Below, one piece after another: positions 1-8,150 of a DNA stretch of 64,000 nucleotides; the stretch's first letter is position 1; each line of letters begins with the position of its first letter. The stretch lies in the NCBI GenBank assembly GCA_000242815.2, contig AHHB01000037.1:124001-188000 (forward strand), given 5' to 3'. Under the pieces are notes generated by a model that did no database searches, was not told where the DNA came from, and was given only the letters and a program-made list of their open reading frames with translations. The stretch comes from Janthinobacterium lividum PAMC 25724. Its GTDB lineage: Bacteria; Pseudomonadota; Gammaproteobacteria; Burkholderiales; Burkholderiaceae_D. A program made the position numbers and the translations under genes.

Positions 1-1
1 T

Positions 2-406
2 TGGTTGTTCAAGACCAAGCTGGGCAAAGGCACCGACGTGCTGCCGGCTGCCGGCAAGGCCAACAAGACCGATTTTCCGGTGACTTCTGCCATACCTTCA
101 CCGGTAGCGGCCGCCCCTGCTGCACCCGTGCGCGACAAGCGCCAGGAAGCGGAAGAGCGCCAGAAGGCAGCCGCCTTGCGCAAGCCGATCGAAAACAAGA
201 TCAAGCGCCAGGAAGAGCAGATCGCCAAGCGCAACGCGCAAAAGGCGGAAACGGAAGCCAAGCTGGGCGAACCGACCATCTATGACGCGGCCAACAAGGC
301 CAAGCTGAAGCAGTTGCTGGCTGACCAGACCTTCTTCACCAAGGATCTGGCGCAACTGGAAGCGGAATGGCTCGATTTGCAGGATCAGCTGGAAAAGCTC
401 GGCTAA
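2..406 (+). CDS. ABC-F family ATPase (YheS-like), C-terminal end only
   Basis: The reading frame is already open at the left edge, so only about the last 134 residues are present. The visible part holds a low-complexity Ala/Pro linker and then a charged coiled coil running from about residue 45 to the end. It closes with the pattern LGEPTIYDAANKAKLKQLL followed by EAEWLDLQDQLEKL. This C-terminal arm is typical of YheS-type ABC-F proteins, which bind the ribosome E site and relieve stalled translation rather than transport. The two ATPase domains that would prove this lie outside the window. The stop is TAA and a strong terminator follows at once. Confidence 0.8.
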   Translation, partial: WLFKTKLGKGTDVLPAAGKANKTDFPVTSAIPSPVAAAPAAPVRDKRQEAEERQKAAALRKPIENKIKRQEEQIAKRNAQKAETEAKLGEPTIYDAANKAKLKQLLADQTFFTKDLAQLEAEWLDLQDQLEKLG

Positions 407-420
407 CTAAGTAACGATAA

Positions 421-447
421 AAGACGACTCCCGGGTCGTCTTTTTTT
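421..447. terminator. Rho-independent terminator between convergent genes
   Basis: An 8-bp perfect stem (421-428 with 435-442) encloses a 6-base loop and runs into seven T residues on the plus strand. It ends the ABC-F gene. The stop codon of the convergent cheW-like gene lies inside the T tract, so the site probably serves both strands. Confidence 0.85.
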
Positions 448-934
448 AGGCTGCCTGCATGGGGCCGGGGCTGCGGATCGCCATCAGGCGGTCGATGTCG
501 ACAAGGATCAGCCGGCGCCCGGCCAGCGTGGCCAAGCCCAGCAGGTATTCGGCTTCCGCTGCGCCCAGATCAGGCACGGCGGCGATGTCGGCCGGGGCCA
601 GGCTGACGATATCGGTCACGCCATCGACCACCATGCCCACCACGCCATTGCTCAACTGCAGGATGATCACGTCGGTGGATGGATCGGGTGCGTCCCCGGT
701 ACTGTCAAACGCGGCGCGCATATCGACGATGGGGATGATCATGCCACGCGAGAGAGCCACGTTGTGCAGCACTTCGCCTTCCGAGGAAAAACGCTCGAGC
801 TCCTTGAGCGGACGCAATTCGCGCACGCAGCGGTAATCGAGGCCGTATTCCAGGCCGCCCGAGTGGAAACTCAGGTATTGCACGGTACTGCGTTGCGCCG
901 TTGCTGTGGCGCCAGGCGTCGTCGTGGGCTGCAT
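446..934 (-). CDS. Orphan CheW-like chemotaxis coupling protein
   Basis: The 162-residue protein is about the length of a single CheW domain. CheW folds couple chemoreceptors to the CheA kinase in the cytoplasm. The characteristic features are YLSFHSGGLEYGLDYRCVREL near the N terminus, a central SRGMIIPIVDMR strand motif, and the later pattern VVGMVVDGVTDIVSL. The start was set at 934 because AAAGGATC lies a few bases upstream; a longer frame to 1006 has no ribosome site. No cheA, cheY or receptor is adjacent, so it either serves a system elsewhere or a sensor with a non-chemotactic output. Confidence 0.85.
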   Translation of the reverse strand: MQPTTTPGATATAQRSTVQYLSFHSGGLEYGLDYRCVRELRPLKELERFSSEGEVLHNVALSRGMIIPIVDMRAAFDSTGDAPDPSTDVIILQLSNGVVGMVVDGVTDIVSLAPADIAAVPDLGAAEAEYLLGLATLAGRRLILVDIDRLMAIRSPGPMQAA

Positions 935-1129
935 GATGATCCTTTCATCGGGTAAGCGCTGCCAGGATGCGCAGTGGCGCAACGTTGGCCCCATGCTAAC
1001 GAGCATCGGCGCACACGGCGTTGAGAATCATCAACTTTCCAGGAAGACATCATCGGCCGATCGCCCCAGCCTTGCGCCGGCGCAGCCATCTTCCCTTACA
1101 ATAGATGATTGTTTTTCCACAGGCAGGCC

Positions 1130-1528
1130 ATGCAACACCTTGTCAATCGCGCTGAAGTTGAATTTTCCGCCATCCGCGCCCAGGGCCCGGGCGGGCAGAA
1201 CGTCAATAAGGTTTCCAGCGCCATCCATTTACGCTTTCCCATTGCCGCCTCGTCGCTGCCGGAAGCGTACAAGGAACGCCTGCTGGCCTTGCGCGACAGC
1301 CGCATCAGCAAGGATGGCGTGCTGGTGCTCAAGGCGCAGCAATCGCGCAGCCAGGAACAGAACAAGGAAGAAGCCTTGCGCCGGCTGCAGGACATCATCG
1401 ACAGCGTAACCTTCCTGCCCGCCGTGCGCCGCGCCACCAAGCCCACGCGTAGCTCGCAACGGCGGCGCCTCGACAGCAAGAACACGCACGGCATGCTGAA
1501 ACAATCGCGCGGCAAGGTCAGCGACTGA
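1130..1528 (+). CDS. arfB: Alternative ribosome-rescue factor ArfB (YaeJ)
   Basis: ArfB is a codon-independent peptidyl-tRNA hydrolase that frees ribosomes stalled on mRNAs lacking a stop codon. The 132-residue protein carries the catalytic GGQ motif early (GPGGQNVNK, about residues 20-28). Its basic C-terminal tail (RRATKPTRSSQRRR, then KSRGK-like residues) is the part known to enter the empty mRNA channel. Length and order match the family. An in-frame TTG at 1109 would add seven residues; the ATG at 1130 was preferred because it places the conserved N terminus correctly. It stands alone between a divergent cheW and an untranslated stretch. Confidence 0.93.
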   Translation: MQHLVNRAEVEFSAIRAQGPGGQNVNKVSSAIHLRFPIAASSLPEAYKERLLALRDSRISKDGVLVLKAQQSRSQEQNKEEALRRLQDIIDSVTFLPAVRRATKPTRSSQRRRLDSKNTHGMLKQSRGKVSD

Positions 1529-1751
1529 TCCAGCCGGCCACCGGCTCGTCAAACGCGCGACGGGCCAGCGCCTTGCCATCTGCGTCAGCCGATAGTGCTG
1601 CAAAGTAAATCCTCGCGCAGGCCTTGCCTCCCAGCGTCACACATTGAACGATTTGACTCAATGGAGCAGGATAAAAACAGTAGGACACAAGCACGCGGCG
1701 CGGCGATGTGCCTGACGCAGCAAGAATGGCGGCGTGCGGCGTCCAGATGCA

Positions 1752-1783
1752 AACAGGGCCATCCCTTGCGAGATGGCCCTGCC
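1752..1783 (-). terminator. Hairpin downstream of the 1.8-2.2 kb gene
   Basis: A 10-bp perfect stem (1754-1763 with 1772-1781) has an 8-base loop. Read on the minus strand it is followed by only three T residues, so termination may be weak. It lies about 20 bases past the stop of the frameshifted gene. The rest of 1529-1800 shows no credible gene. Confidence 0.5.
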
Positions 1784-1801
1784 TGATGCGGTGCCCGTAA
1801 C

Positions 1802-2226
1802 CTAGCGGCGCGGCGGATTCGAGTAAATATCCTGCCCTACTTCATTGATCTGGCGGCGCAGGTCGCGGCGCTCGTCGGGCGTCAAGCGGCCCGTGCGGCG
1901 CGAGGCGTCGGCGCCTTCGCTGGCGCGGCGCTGCTCTTCGGCACGCGTGTCGAACTGCGTGCGTCGCGCTGTTCGCGCAGTCGCGTATCGTTGTTGCTGT
2001 TACTATTGCTAGTGCTGCGCTGTCCCTGATCATAGCGCTGGACCTGCACTTGCGGCGGGTCGTCACGGCGCGGCGGCTGGTTTTGCGCCAGCGCCATGCT
2101 GGCGAAAAAGACGGAAAAAACGGCAACTGCGGATACCACAGTCGTACGTGCGGCCGTAGGTGCGGCCGTAGGTGCGGCAATAGCTGCGCTGGGAGCGGCG
2201 TGAATTTTTTTAGTAAAGATATTCAT
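1802..2226 (-). pseudogene. Small secreted/periplasmic protein, interrupted by a frameshift
   Basis: The protein starts MNIFTKK, followed by a long hydrophobic segment (VVSAVAVFSVFFASMALA) that looks like a signal peptide cut after ALA. An Arg/Asn/Gln-rich mature part follows. The frame opening at 2226 drifts into nonsense after about residue 88. In the next frame, from about 1960 down to a TAG at 1802-1804, the sequence reads EEQRRASEGADASRRTG, then LTPDERRDLRRQINEVGQ and ends NPPRR. The second part has clear coding character, and one missing base around 1955-1962 joins the two. Function is unknown. The gene is divergent from ompR. Confidence 0.6.
2148..2183. repeat. Three tandem 12-bp units inside a signal-peptide coding region
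   Basis: GTGCGGCCGTAG occurs twice in a row (2148-2159, 2160-2171), followed by a copy with two changes (2172-2183). It encodes repeated Ala-Ala-Pro-Thr in the N-region of the secreted protein. Unit length is a multiple of three, so copy changes keep frame. Confidence 0.85.
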
Positions 2227-2327
2227 TGAGTTCCTCTTCCGCGATGCCGTATAAGCTTAAAGCTGATTTCCACTGTGGCCCCAGTGTATGATGCTTTACA
2301 CGGTGCAGTAAGAGTAATTGGGTAAAG

Positions 2328-2344
2328 TTTGTAACACTTTGTAA
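2328..2344. promoter_or_regulatory. Candidate OmpR-type box (10-bp direct repeat)
   Basis: TTTGTAA occurs at 2328-2334 and again at 2338-2344, a 10-base period, with CAC between. The local string TTTGTAACACTTTGTAA resembles the half-site rhythm of enterobacterial OmpR sites. It lies about 80 bases upstream of ompR and about 100 bases upstream of the divergent secreted-protein gene, in an AT-rich intergenic region. Binding is inferred only. Confidence 0.4.
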
Positions 2345-2420
2345 TGGGTTGCCATACACCCTGTCGGCACCGCGCGAGGCGTTACTATAGCAACTAATAT
2401 AAGATAATACGACACCCTAA

Positions 2421-3191
2421 ATGACCACAACCTCCACTTCCGGCAGTAATACAACAATGCAATCGATCCACGGCCACCAGGCGAAGATCATGGTCGTCGA
2501 TGACGACGTGCGCCTGCGCGATCTGCTGCGTCGCTACCTGACCGAACAGGGTTTCAATGTCTTCACGGCAGAGAGCGCGACGGCCATGAACAAATTGTGG
2601 CTACGCGAACGCTACGACTTGCTGGTGCTCGATTTGATGCTGCCCGGCGAAGACGGCCTGTCGATCTGCCGCCGCCTGCGTGGCGCGGGTGACCAGACAC
2701 CGATCATCATGCTGACGGCCAAAGGCGAAGATGTGGACCGCATCGTGGGCCTGGAAATGGGCGCCGACGACTACCTGCCGAAACCGTTCAACCCGCGCGA
2801 ACTGGTGGCCCGCATCGGCGCGGTGCTGCGTCGCAAGGGTCCCGATGAAATCCCGGGCGCGCCGTCGGAAACGCCGCAAACCTTCGAGTTTGGCCACTTC
2901 GTGCTGGACCTGGGCACGCGCACCCTGAAAAAGAGCGGCGAAACGGTGCCCCTGACGACGGGCGAATTTTCCGTGCTGAAGGTATTTGCCCGTCATGCGC
3001 GCCAGCCGCTGTCGCGCGAGAAACTGATGGAACTGGCGCGCGGCCGCGAATACGAAGTATTTGACCGCAGCCTGGACGTGCAAATCTCGCGCTTGCGCAA
3101 GCTGATCGAACCCGATCCGTCGAGCCCGCTGTTCATCCAGACCGTGTGGGGCCTGGGCTACGTCTTCATCCCGGACGGACAGCCGCGCTGA
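2421..3191 (+). CDS. ompR: OmpR-family response regulator
   Basis: The 256-residue protein has a receiver domain (about residues 22-135) with the acidic pair in MVVDDDV, the phospho-acceptor Asp at about 71 in LLVLDLMLPG, and the conserved Lys in DDYLPKPF. A winged-helix DNA-binding domain follows (about 155-252), ending with the usual QTVWGLGYVF. The domain similarity to OmpR, with the envZ-like kinase 13 bases downstream, supports an osmotic or envelope-stress two-component system. The start is uncertain: ATG 2421 and ATG 2457 both lack a clear ribosome site. A candidate autoregulatory box lies upstream. Confidence 0.93.
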   Translation: MTTTSTSGSNTTMQSIHGHQAKIMVVDDDVRLRDLLRRYLTEQGFNVFTAESATAMNKLWLRERYDLLVLDLMLPGEDGLSICRRLRGAGDQTPIIMLTAKGEDVDRIVGLEMGADDYLPKPFNPRELVARIGAVLRRKGPDEIPGAPSETPQTFEFGHFVLDLGTRTLKKSGETVPLTTGEFSVLKVFARHARQPLSREKLMELARGREYEVFDRSLDVQISRLRKLIEPDPSSPLFIQTVWGLGYVFIPDGQPR

Positions 3192-3204
3192 TCGCAGGCA
3201 AGGC

Positions 3205-4563
3205 ATGATGAAGCTTGTTCCCGATATCAGCCTGGCGCGGCTGAAAAGCGGCCTGTTCTGGCGCACCTTTTTGCTGCTCGGCACCTTGACCACGGTCAGC
3301 ATGATCACCTGGATCGGCATGATTTCCGTCATCCAGCGCGAGCCGCAAGCGCAGCAGATTTCCGCCCAGATCATTTCCGTCGTCACCATCACGCATGCGG
3401 CACTGACGCACTCGGCGCCCGAGTTGCGGCGCGAGCTGCTGTTCGACCTCGTCAGCAATGAAGGCATCCGCATCTTCTCGCTGGAAGAGGACGACCGCAT
3501 CGAGCCGCCGCCCGACAATTACCTGATGCCCGAGATCGAGGCGCAGGTGAAAGCCAAACTGGGCAAGGACACGCGCTTTTCCGCGCGCGTCAACGGCGTA
3601 GCCGGTTTCTGGGTCAGCTTCAAGATCGACGATGACGAATACTGGCTGATGCTGGACCGCGAGCGCCTGCGCGGCCTGACGGGCTTCCAGTGGCTGGGCT
3701 GGGCCAGCCTGGTGTCCTTGCTGTCTCTGCTGGGCGCGGCCATTATTTCGAGCCTGATCAATTTACCGCTGTCACGTTTGACGGCGGCCGCGCGCGATAT
3801 CGCCAAGGGCAAGCAGCCGGCGCTGCTGCCGGAAAAAGGCCCGATCGAAATCATCGAGGCGAACCGCAGCTTCAACCAGATGGTCGATGATTTGAAGCAG
3901 GTAGAATCGGACCGCGCCGTGATCCTGGCCGGTATTTCGCACGATTTGCGCACGCCGCTGGCGCGCATGCAACTGGAAGTGGAAATGGCCAACCTGTCGG
4001 ACGAGGCGCGCCTGGGCATCCAGTCCGATATCGGCCAGATGGACGCCATCATCGGCCAGTTCCTCGACTACGCCAGGCCGACGGAAGCGTCGAGCTTCAC
4101 GGACGTGGACCTCAGCGGTTTACTGAGCGACATGACGCGCGAAGCGATGCGCCTGCCGGACGTGAGCATCCATGCCAGCATCGCCGAAGGCGCGCATGCG
4201 ATGGGCAATCCTACCGACTTGCGCCGCGTGCTGAACAACCTGATCGAGAATGCCCGCCGCTATGGCAAGTCGCCAGGCAGCGACCTGACGGAAATCGACA
4301 TTGCCTGCCATGTGCGCACCAGCCACGGCGTGAAAAAGGTGATTATCGAGGTACAAGACCACGGCACGGGCGTACCGGCCGAGAAGATCGAGCAACTGAT
4401 GAAACCGTTCACCCGCCTCGACACGGCGCGCGGACAAGCCAATGGCGCCGGCCTGGGCCTGGCCATCGTCGAGCGCGTGCTGCAGCGCCATGGCGCCGAA
4501 TTGCAGGTACGCAACCGCGAAGGCGGCGGCCTGGCGTTTCAGATCAGCTTGCCAGCGGCGTAA
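3205..4563 (+). CDS. envZ: EnvZ-like sensor histidine kinase
   Basis: This 452-residue inner-membrane kinase pairs with the OmpR protein encoded just upstream. A first membrane segment (about residues 20-43) and a second (about 163-185) bracket a periplasmic domain of about 120 residues. HAMP follows (about 186-238), then the dimerisation helix with His246 in AGISHDLRTPLARM. The ATPase domain has an N box (NNLIENARRYG), a G1 box (DHGTGVP) and a G2 box (GAGLGLAIV). All catalytic motifs are present. Two in-frame ATGs occur at 3205 and 3208, behind GGCAAGGC. Confidence 0.92.
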   Translation: MMKLVPDISLARLKSGLFWRTFLLLGTLTTVSMITWIGMISVIQREPQAQQISAQIISVVTITHAALTHSAPELRRELLFDLVSNEGIRIFSLEEDDRIEPPPDNYLMPEIEAQVKAKLGKDTRFSARVNGVAGFWVSFKIDDDEYWLMLDRERLRGLTGFQWLGWASLVSLLSLLGAAIISSLINLPLSRLTAAARDIAKGKQPALLPEKGPIEIIEANRSFNQMVDDLKQVESDRAVILAGISHDLRTPLARMQLEVEMANLSDEARLGIQSDIGQMDAIIGQFLDYARPTEASSFTDVDLSGLLSDMTREAMRLPDVSIHASIAEGAHAMGNPTDLRRVLNNLIENARRYGKSPGSDLTEIDIACHVRTSHGVKKVIIEVQDHGTGVPAEKIEQLMKPFTRLDTARGQANGAGLGLAIVERVLQRHGAELQVRNREGGGLAFQISLPAA

Positions 4564-4614
4564 AAAATAATCGGGCCTGCTCACTCCGGTGTTTGCGCCA
4601 GCGGTGCAGGCGAT

Positions 4615-4702
4615 GTAGGTCGGATTAGCGGGAACCGCGTAATCCGACAAGAACAGCCAACAATGTTGCCGGATTACGGCCTTACGGCCTCATCCAGCCT
4701 AC
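4615..4702. repeat. REP-like inverted extragenic pair
   Basis: Unit one (4615-4648) folds on itself: GTAGGTCGGATTAGCG with CGCGTAATCCGAC. Unit two (about 4665-4702) reads, on the opposite strand, GTAGGCTGGATGAGG followed by CGTAATCCGGC. The two units are therefore imperfect inverted copies of one element. It sits between the convergent envZ and Imm26-like genes and may also help end transcription. Confidence 0.65.
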
Positions 4703-5181
4703 GCTGCCGACGCCGCTTCCTGAACCAGCACTTTATTCATCAGCAATTCCGTTGCCCCGTAACCGTACAGGGAATCGCTTTCCATGCCCGGCGTATCGAA
4801 GGGAATCGATTCTTCACGGTCCAGCTTGGCAGGGTCGGCGTCGGCATAACTGGCGCGCCAGGCGCGCTGCAATGAGGCATTACGGCGGATAAAGGCCGGC
4901 ATAGGCCAGGCCTCGCGCTCCCAGTGGCGGCTGTCGCCCAGCAAGGGCCAGCGCGCGTTAAGGATGGCCATATCGCCCGTGCGCAAGCGGCGCACGGCAT
5001 GTTCCGGGCGCAAATCTTCCAATTCTTCCAGTACAGGCAAGCGGTCGCGCTTCGGCCCGAACATATACGCCAGCATGATGCGCCCGGCAGGCGCCCGGCG
5101 CGCTACCACGCCGGCGGCATAGCCGCCGCCAGGCAAGGGTACGGCAAACCAGCTGCCTTCTCGGTATGGCAATGATCTCAT
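4699..5181 (-). CDS. Imm26-like (putative immunity) protein
   Basis: The 160-residue protein opens with YREGSWFAVPLPGGGYAAG and continues GVVARR, the beta-rich pattern at the start of the Imm26 family found in polymorphic-toxin loci. No toxin gene is adjacent, so an immunity role cannot be deduced from context. ATG 5181 was chosen over the longer frame to 5271 because GGAAGAG lies about 10 bases upstream and the family motif begins there. The gene ends inside the REP-like repeat, whose last bases supply its TAG stop. Confidence 0.55.
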   Translation of the reverse strand: MRSLPYREGSWFAVPLPGGGYAAGVVARRAPAGRIMLAYMFGPKRDRLPVLEELEDLRPEHAVRRLRTGDMAILNARWPLLGDSRHWEREAWPMPAFIRRNASLQRAWRASYADADPAKLDREESIPFDTPGMESDSLYGYGATELLMNKVLVQEAASAA

Positions 5182-5274
5182 CGTTGCAAACTCTTCCAAA
5201 ATCGTGTTCGGCACACAGTCTACGCGAAGCACCGCGCATGTGGCGCATGGTACGCCACAGCGACAACGCAATCG

Positions 5275-5580
5275 TTACCCTATGTTCTCGTCATAGTGAT
5301 ACTGAGCAACGATCGGCCCCGCCTTGAACAGCGCCTCCTTCATGGCCGCGTCCAGGCGCGCATCGCGGCGACGCATCCACTCGAGCAGCATGGCCGCTTC
5401 CTTGCGACTGGTGTCGCCCGCATGCGCGAGCACGCGACGCAGTTCCGGGTCCGTGCACGCCTCGAAGCGCTGGCTGTTCAAGTCCAGTGCCTGTAGCGCG
5501 GCGATGGTGGCGCCGATGGCGCGGTGCATATCGAGTGCCGTGGCAGGCAAGCCCGATTCTTCCAGTGGGACGGTGGTCAT
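5275..5580 (-). CDS. Orphan encapsulated-ferritin-like (EncFtn-type) protein
   Basis: The 101-residue two-helix protein matches the EncFtn family in length and spacing: DMHRAIGATIAALQALD, then CTDPELRRVLAHAGD and AAMLLEWMRRRD, ending near KAGPIV. EncFtn proteins normally form annular ferroxidases inside encapsulin shells. From a remembered alignment to the Rhodospirillum protein, the iron ligands Glu32, Glu62 and His65 correspond here to Ala, Ser and Glu, so the metal site looks lost. No encapsulin gene is near. ATG 5580 was selected because AAAAGGA lies seven bases upstream. Confidence 0.6.
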   Translation of the reverse strand: MTTVPLEESGLPATALDMHRAIGATIAALQALDLNSQRFEACTDPELRRVLAHAGDTSRKEAAMLLEWMRRRDARLDAAMKEALFKAGPIVAQYHYDENIG

Positions 5581-5798
5581 GCGCATTCCTTTTCGCGTGG
5601 TGGTAACATCGGCTGCATTCTCCGCCTCGCGGGCGAAAAGCTCAAGCGTCCACGACGCGTTTCCAGCCGCGCACCACGATTTCCTGCTGACCGTCGACGA
5701 CGGCAAGGTACGCTAACTGCGTTTGTAGATTCGCGCCACACTGTTGTAAAACGCACAGCCAGATGGGACAGCAGGCCGTGCTTCATGCTAAGCTGTCA

Positions 5799-5876
5799 CC
5801 TCGCTAGGGGTCCTGGAGCAGTCATCCGGGTGAGAGATACCCTTCGTACCTGATCTGGATAATGCCAGCGAAGGAA
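5799..5876 (+). ncRNA. TPP riboswitch (THI element)
   Basis: The aptamer is recognised by CTAGGGGTCC, the pyrimidine-sensing arm GGGTGAGAGATACCC (5828-5842), and the nearly invariant ACCTGATCTGGATAATGCCA (5848-5867). The P1 stem pairs CCTCGCT (5799-5805) with AGCGAAGG (5867-5874). It binds thiamine pyrophosphate and normally shuts off thiamine synthesis or uptake genes. It lies about 100 bases upstream of the TonB-dependent receptor start. Confidence 0.95.
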
Positions 5877-5937
5877 AGCGCAAAGTACCTCCCTCCTTTG
5901 ATAGCTCCTGCGTTGGCGCCAGCCGAACAAGCAGCCT

Positions 5938-5960
5938 GCCGTACTCTCCCGAGAGTCGGC
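5938..5960 (+). promoter_or_regulatory. Hairpin in the riboswitch leader (likely expression platform)
   Basis: GCCG then ACTCT pairs with AGAGT then CGGC around a CCCG loop, with one bulged T. No T tract follows, so it is not a standard terminator. It ends 18 bases before the receptor ATG, so control at translation initiation or by Rho is more likely. The role is inferred from position. Confidence 0.45.
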
Positions 5961-5978
5961 TTGAACCACGAGCAATCT

Positions 5979-8123
5979 ATGTCCACACCGAATTTATCCG
6001 TTTCTGTCCTGACCCTGGCCATCGTGCAGGCGTTTGCCGCGCCAGCGCTGGCAGCGCCTGACACCGCCGACGCACAGGCCGACACGCCAAGCATGGCCGA
6101 AGTCATCGTCACGGCCAGCAAGACGCCGGCCGCCAAGCGCGCTTCCGTGGGCGGCTTTTCCGACGCACCGCTGCTACAAACGCCGGCGTCCGTCACCGTC
6201 ATTGCGCAAAAAGACATGCAGGACTTGCAGATACGTAATCTGAGCGACGCCGTCAAGCTCGACGCCAGCATCAACGACGCCTACAACGCCGTCGGCTATG
6301 CGGAACAGTTCACCATCCGCGGCTTCAAGCTCGATAACAATTCCAGCTACCGCAAGGATGGCATGGCCATTCCTGGCGACACGCAAATTGCGCTGGAAAA
6401 CAAGGAGCGCATCGAAGTGCTGAAAGGCCTGGCCGGCTTGCAGGCGGGCGTGGCCGCGCCCGGCGGCGTGATCGACTTCATCGTCAAGCGCCCCACCGCT
6501 TCGCCACTGCGCACGGTCACCGTGGAAACGCGCGAGCGCGGCACCCTGTACGGCGCCGTCGACCTGGGCGGTCGCCTGGAAGACACGCGCTTCGGCTACC
6601 GTGTCAACGTGGCGGCCGAGCGCCTGCGCTCCTACATCAAGGGCGCCGATGGCAACCGTAAATTCATTTCTGGCGCCTTCGACTGGCAGATATCGCCACA
6701 GGCGCTGCTGCAGCTCGATGCCGACTACCAGGACAAGGCGCAGGCAACAGCGCCCGGCTTCCAGCTGCTGAACAATAAAACCTTGCCAACGGGCATCAGC
6801 GCCAATGCCATGCTCAACTTGCAGCCATGGACGCGCCCCGTGGAAACCGTCACCACCAACATCGGCCTGCGCTTCCAGTACGCGTTCAATGACGACTGGA
6901 ATGCCACCCTGTCGGCCAACCAGCACGCGTTCAAGCGCGATGACTACACGGCCTTCCCGTATGGCTGCAGCGGACAGGACCTGTACCCTGGCTTCTGCGG
7001 CAATGGCGACTACGACGTGTATGACTACCGCAGCCTGGGCGAAACGAAAAAGCCGCTGAGCGCGCAAGCCATGATCGAGGGCAAGTTCGCCACCGGTAGC
7101 CTGCGCCATGCATTCACGGCCGGCGTCTCGACCTTCCGCCGCAAGGACCGCGCCGGCCTGTACGTGTACGACTGGGTGGGCGTGAGCAACATCTATCAGC
7201 CGCAAATCGTCGGCACCTCGCCCGGCGTCACGGGTCCTGTGCGCCTGGTGCGCAAGGATACGGAAAACTCCGTCTTCGTGCAGGACATCATCAGTCTGAC
7301 GCCGAACTGGAAACTGCATGGCGGCTTGCGTCATATCAATGTCGATGGCTACCAGTATGTGCTGAAGGCCGACACAGAAATTCGCGCCAAGCACGACTTC
7401 CTGCTGCCCAATGTATCGCTGGTCTATACGCCGCTCGACAATGTCTCCGTGTATGCGGCCTATTCGCAGGGCATGGAACATGGCGGCACGGCCGACCGCA
7501 AGGCAATGAATGCCAACGAAGAGCTGACGCCGAGCCGCTCGAAGCAGATTGAATTGGGCGTGAAGATGGATGTGACGCCCGACTTCATGCTGGCGGCCAG
7601 CCTGTTCCAGATCCGCAAGGGCCTGGAATTCCAAAACGCTGCACGCTATTTCGTGCGTGAAGGCCAGGCGCAGCACCGGGGCCTGGAATTATCTGCGCAA
7701 GGCAAGGCTGGCCGCGACCTGAACCTCGGCGTCTCGCTCACGGCCCTGAACAGCCAGCAGTCAGGCACGGGCAATGCGGATCTCGACGGCAAGCGCGTGC
7801 CCAATGTGCCCGCCTTGAAGGCGGCCGTGCATGCGGATTACGCCGTGCAACAGGTGGCGGGCTTGAGCGTCAATGGCAGCTGGGAATATGCGGGCAAGAA
7901 AGCGTTTGAATACAACAACACGACTTTCGTGCCCTCGTACCATGTGTTCAACCTGGGCGCCGCCTACGCCACGCGCATCGCCGGCACACGCGCCGTGCTG
8001 CGCGCCGCCGTCAACAACGTGGCCGACAAGTTCTACTGGCGCGACGTGACGCCGGAATCGGATGGCTATCTGTATCCGGGCGCCAGCCGCACGTTCAAGG
8101 TCTCGGCACAGTTCGACTTTTAA
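5979..8123 (+). CDS. TonB-dependent outer-membrane receptor, TPP-regulated (probable thiamine receptor)
   Basis: The protein has 714 residues. A signal peptide ends near APALAAPD, a TonB-box-like segment follows (AEVIVTASK), then a plug domain with FTIRGFKLD and RIEVLKGLAGLQAG-VAAPGGVIDFI. The beta-barrel closes with a C-terminal Phe (FKVSAQFDF), as outer-membrane proteins do. By sequence it belongs to the broad siderophore-receptor family. The upstream TPP riboswitch, however, argues for a thiamine compound as cargo. ATG 5979 was chosen because an earlier in-frame ATG at 5862 is part of the riboswitch core. The convergent PnuC-type permease and kinase fit the same pathway. Confidence 0.88.
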   Translation: MSTPNLSVSVLTLAIVQAFAAPALAAPDTADAQADTPSMAEVIVTASKTPAAKRASVGGFSDAPLLQTPASVTVIAQKDMQDLQIRNLSDAVKLDASINDAYNAVGYAEQFTIRGFKLDNNSSYRKDGMAIPGDTQIALENKERIEVLKGLAGLQAGVAAPGGVIDFIVKRPTASPLRTVTVETRERGTLYGAVDLGGRLEDTRFGYRVNVAAERLRSYIKGADGNRKFISGAFDWQISPQALLQLDADYQDKAQATAPGFQLLNNKTLPTGISANAMLNLQPWTRPVETVTTNIGLRFQYAFNDDWNATLSANQHAFKRDDYTAFPYGCSGQDLYPGFCGNGDYDVYDYRSLGETKKPLSAQAMIEGKFATGSLRHAFTAGVSTFRRKDRAGLYVYDWVGVSNIYQPQIVGTSPGVTGPVRLVRKDTENSVFVQDIISLTPNWKLHGGLRHINVDGYQYVLKADTEIRAKHDFLLPNVSLVYTPLDNVSVYAAYSQGMEHGGTADRKAMNANEELTPSRSKQIELGVKMDVTPDFMLAASLFQIRKGLEFQNAARYFVREGQAQHRGLELSAQGKAGRDLNLGVSLTALNSQQSGTGNADLDGKRVPNVPALKAAVHADYAVQQVAGLSVNGSWEYAGKKAFEYNNTTFVPSYHVFNLGAAYATRIAGTRAVLRAAVNNVADKFYWRDVTPESDGYLYPGASRTFKVSAQFDF

Positions 8124-8150
8124 ACACCTAAGCAAAGTTTGTTAGGTGTT
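8123..8150. terminator. Bidirectional hairpin between convergent genes
   Basis: A 9-bp perfect stem (8123-8131 with 8142-8150) overlaps the stop codons of both the receptor and the NadR-like gene. T runs are short on both sides, so strength is uncertain. Confidence 0.5.

Noticed and set aside
1842-2180. 112-codon minus-strand frame overlapping the secreted-protein gene
   Set aside because: Arg-rich out-of-frame translation; the signal peptide and C-terminal sequence lie in the other two frames.
5862-5978. N-terminal extension of the TonB receptor from ATG 5862
   Set aside because: The ATG is part of the conserved TPP aptamer (AATGCCAGCG), and a normal signal peptide begins at 5979.
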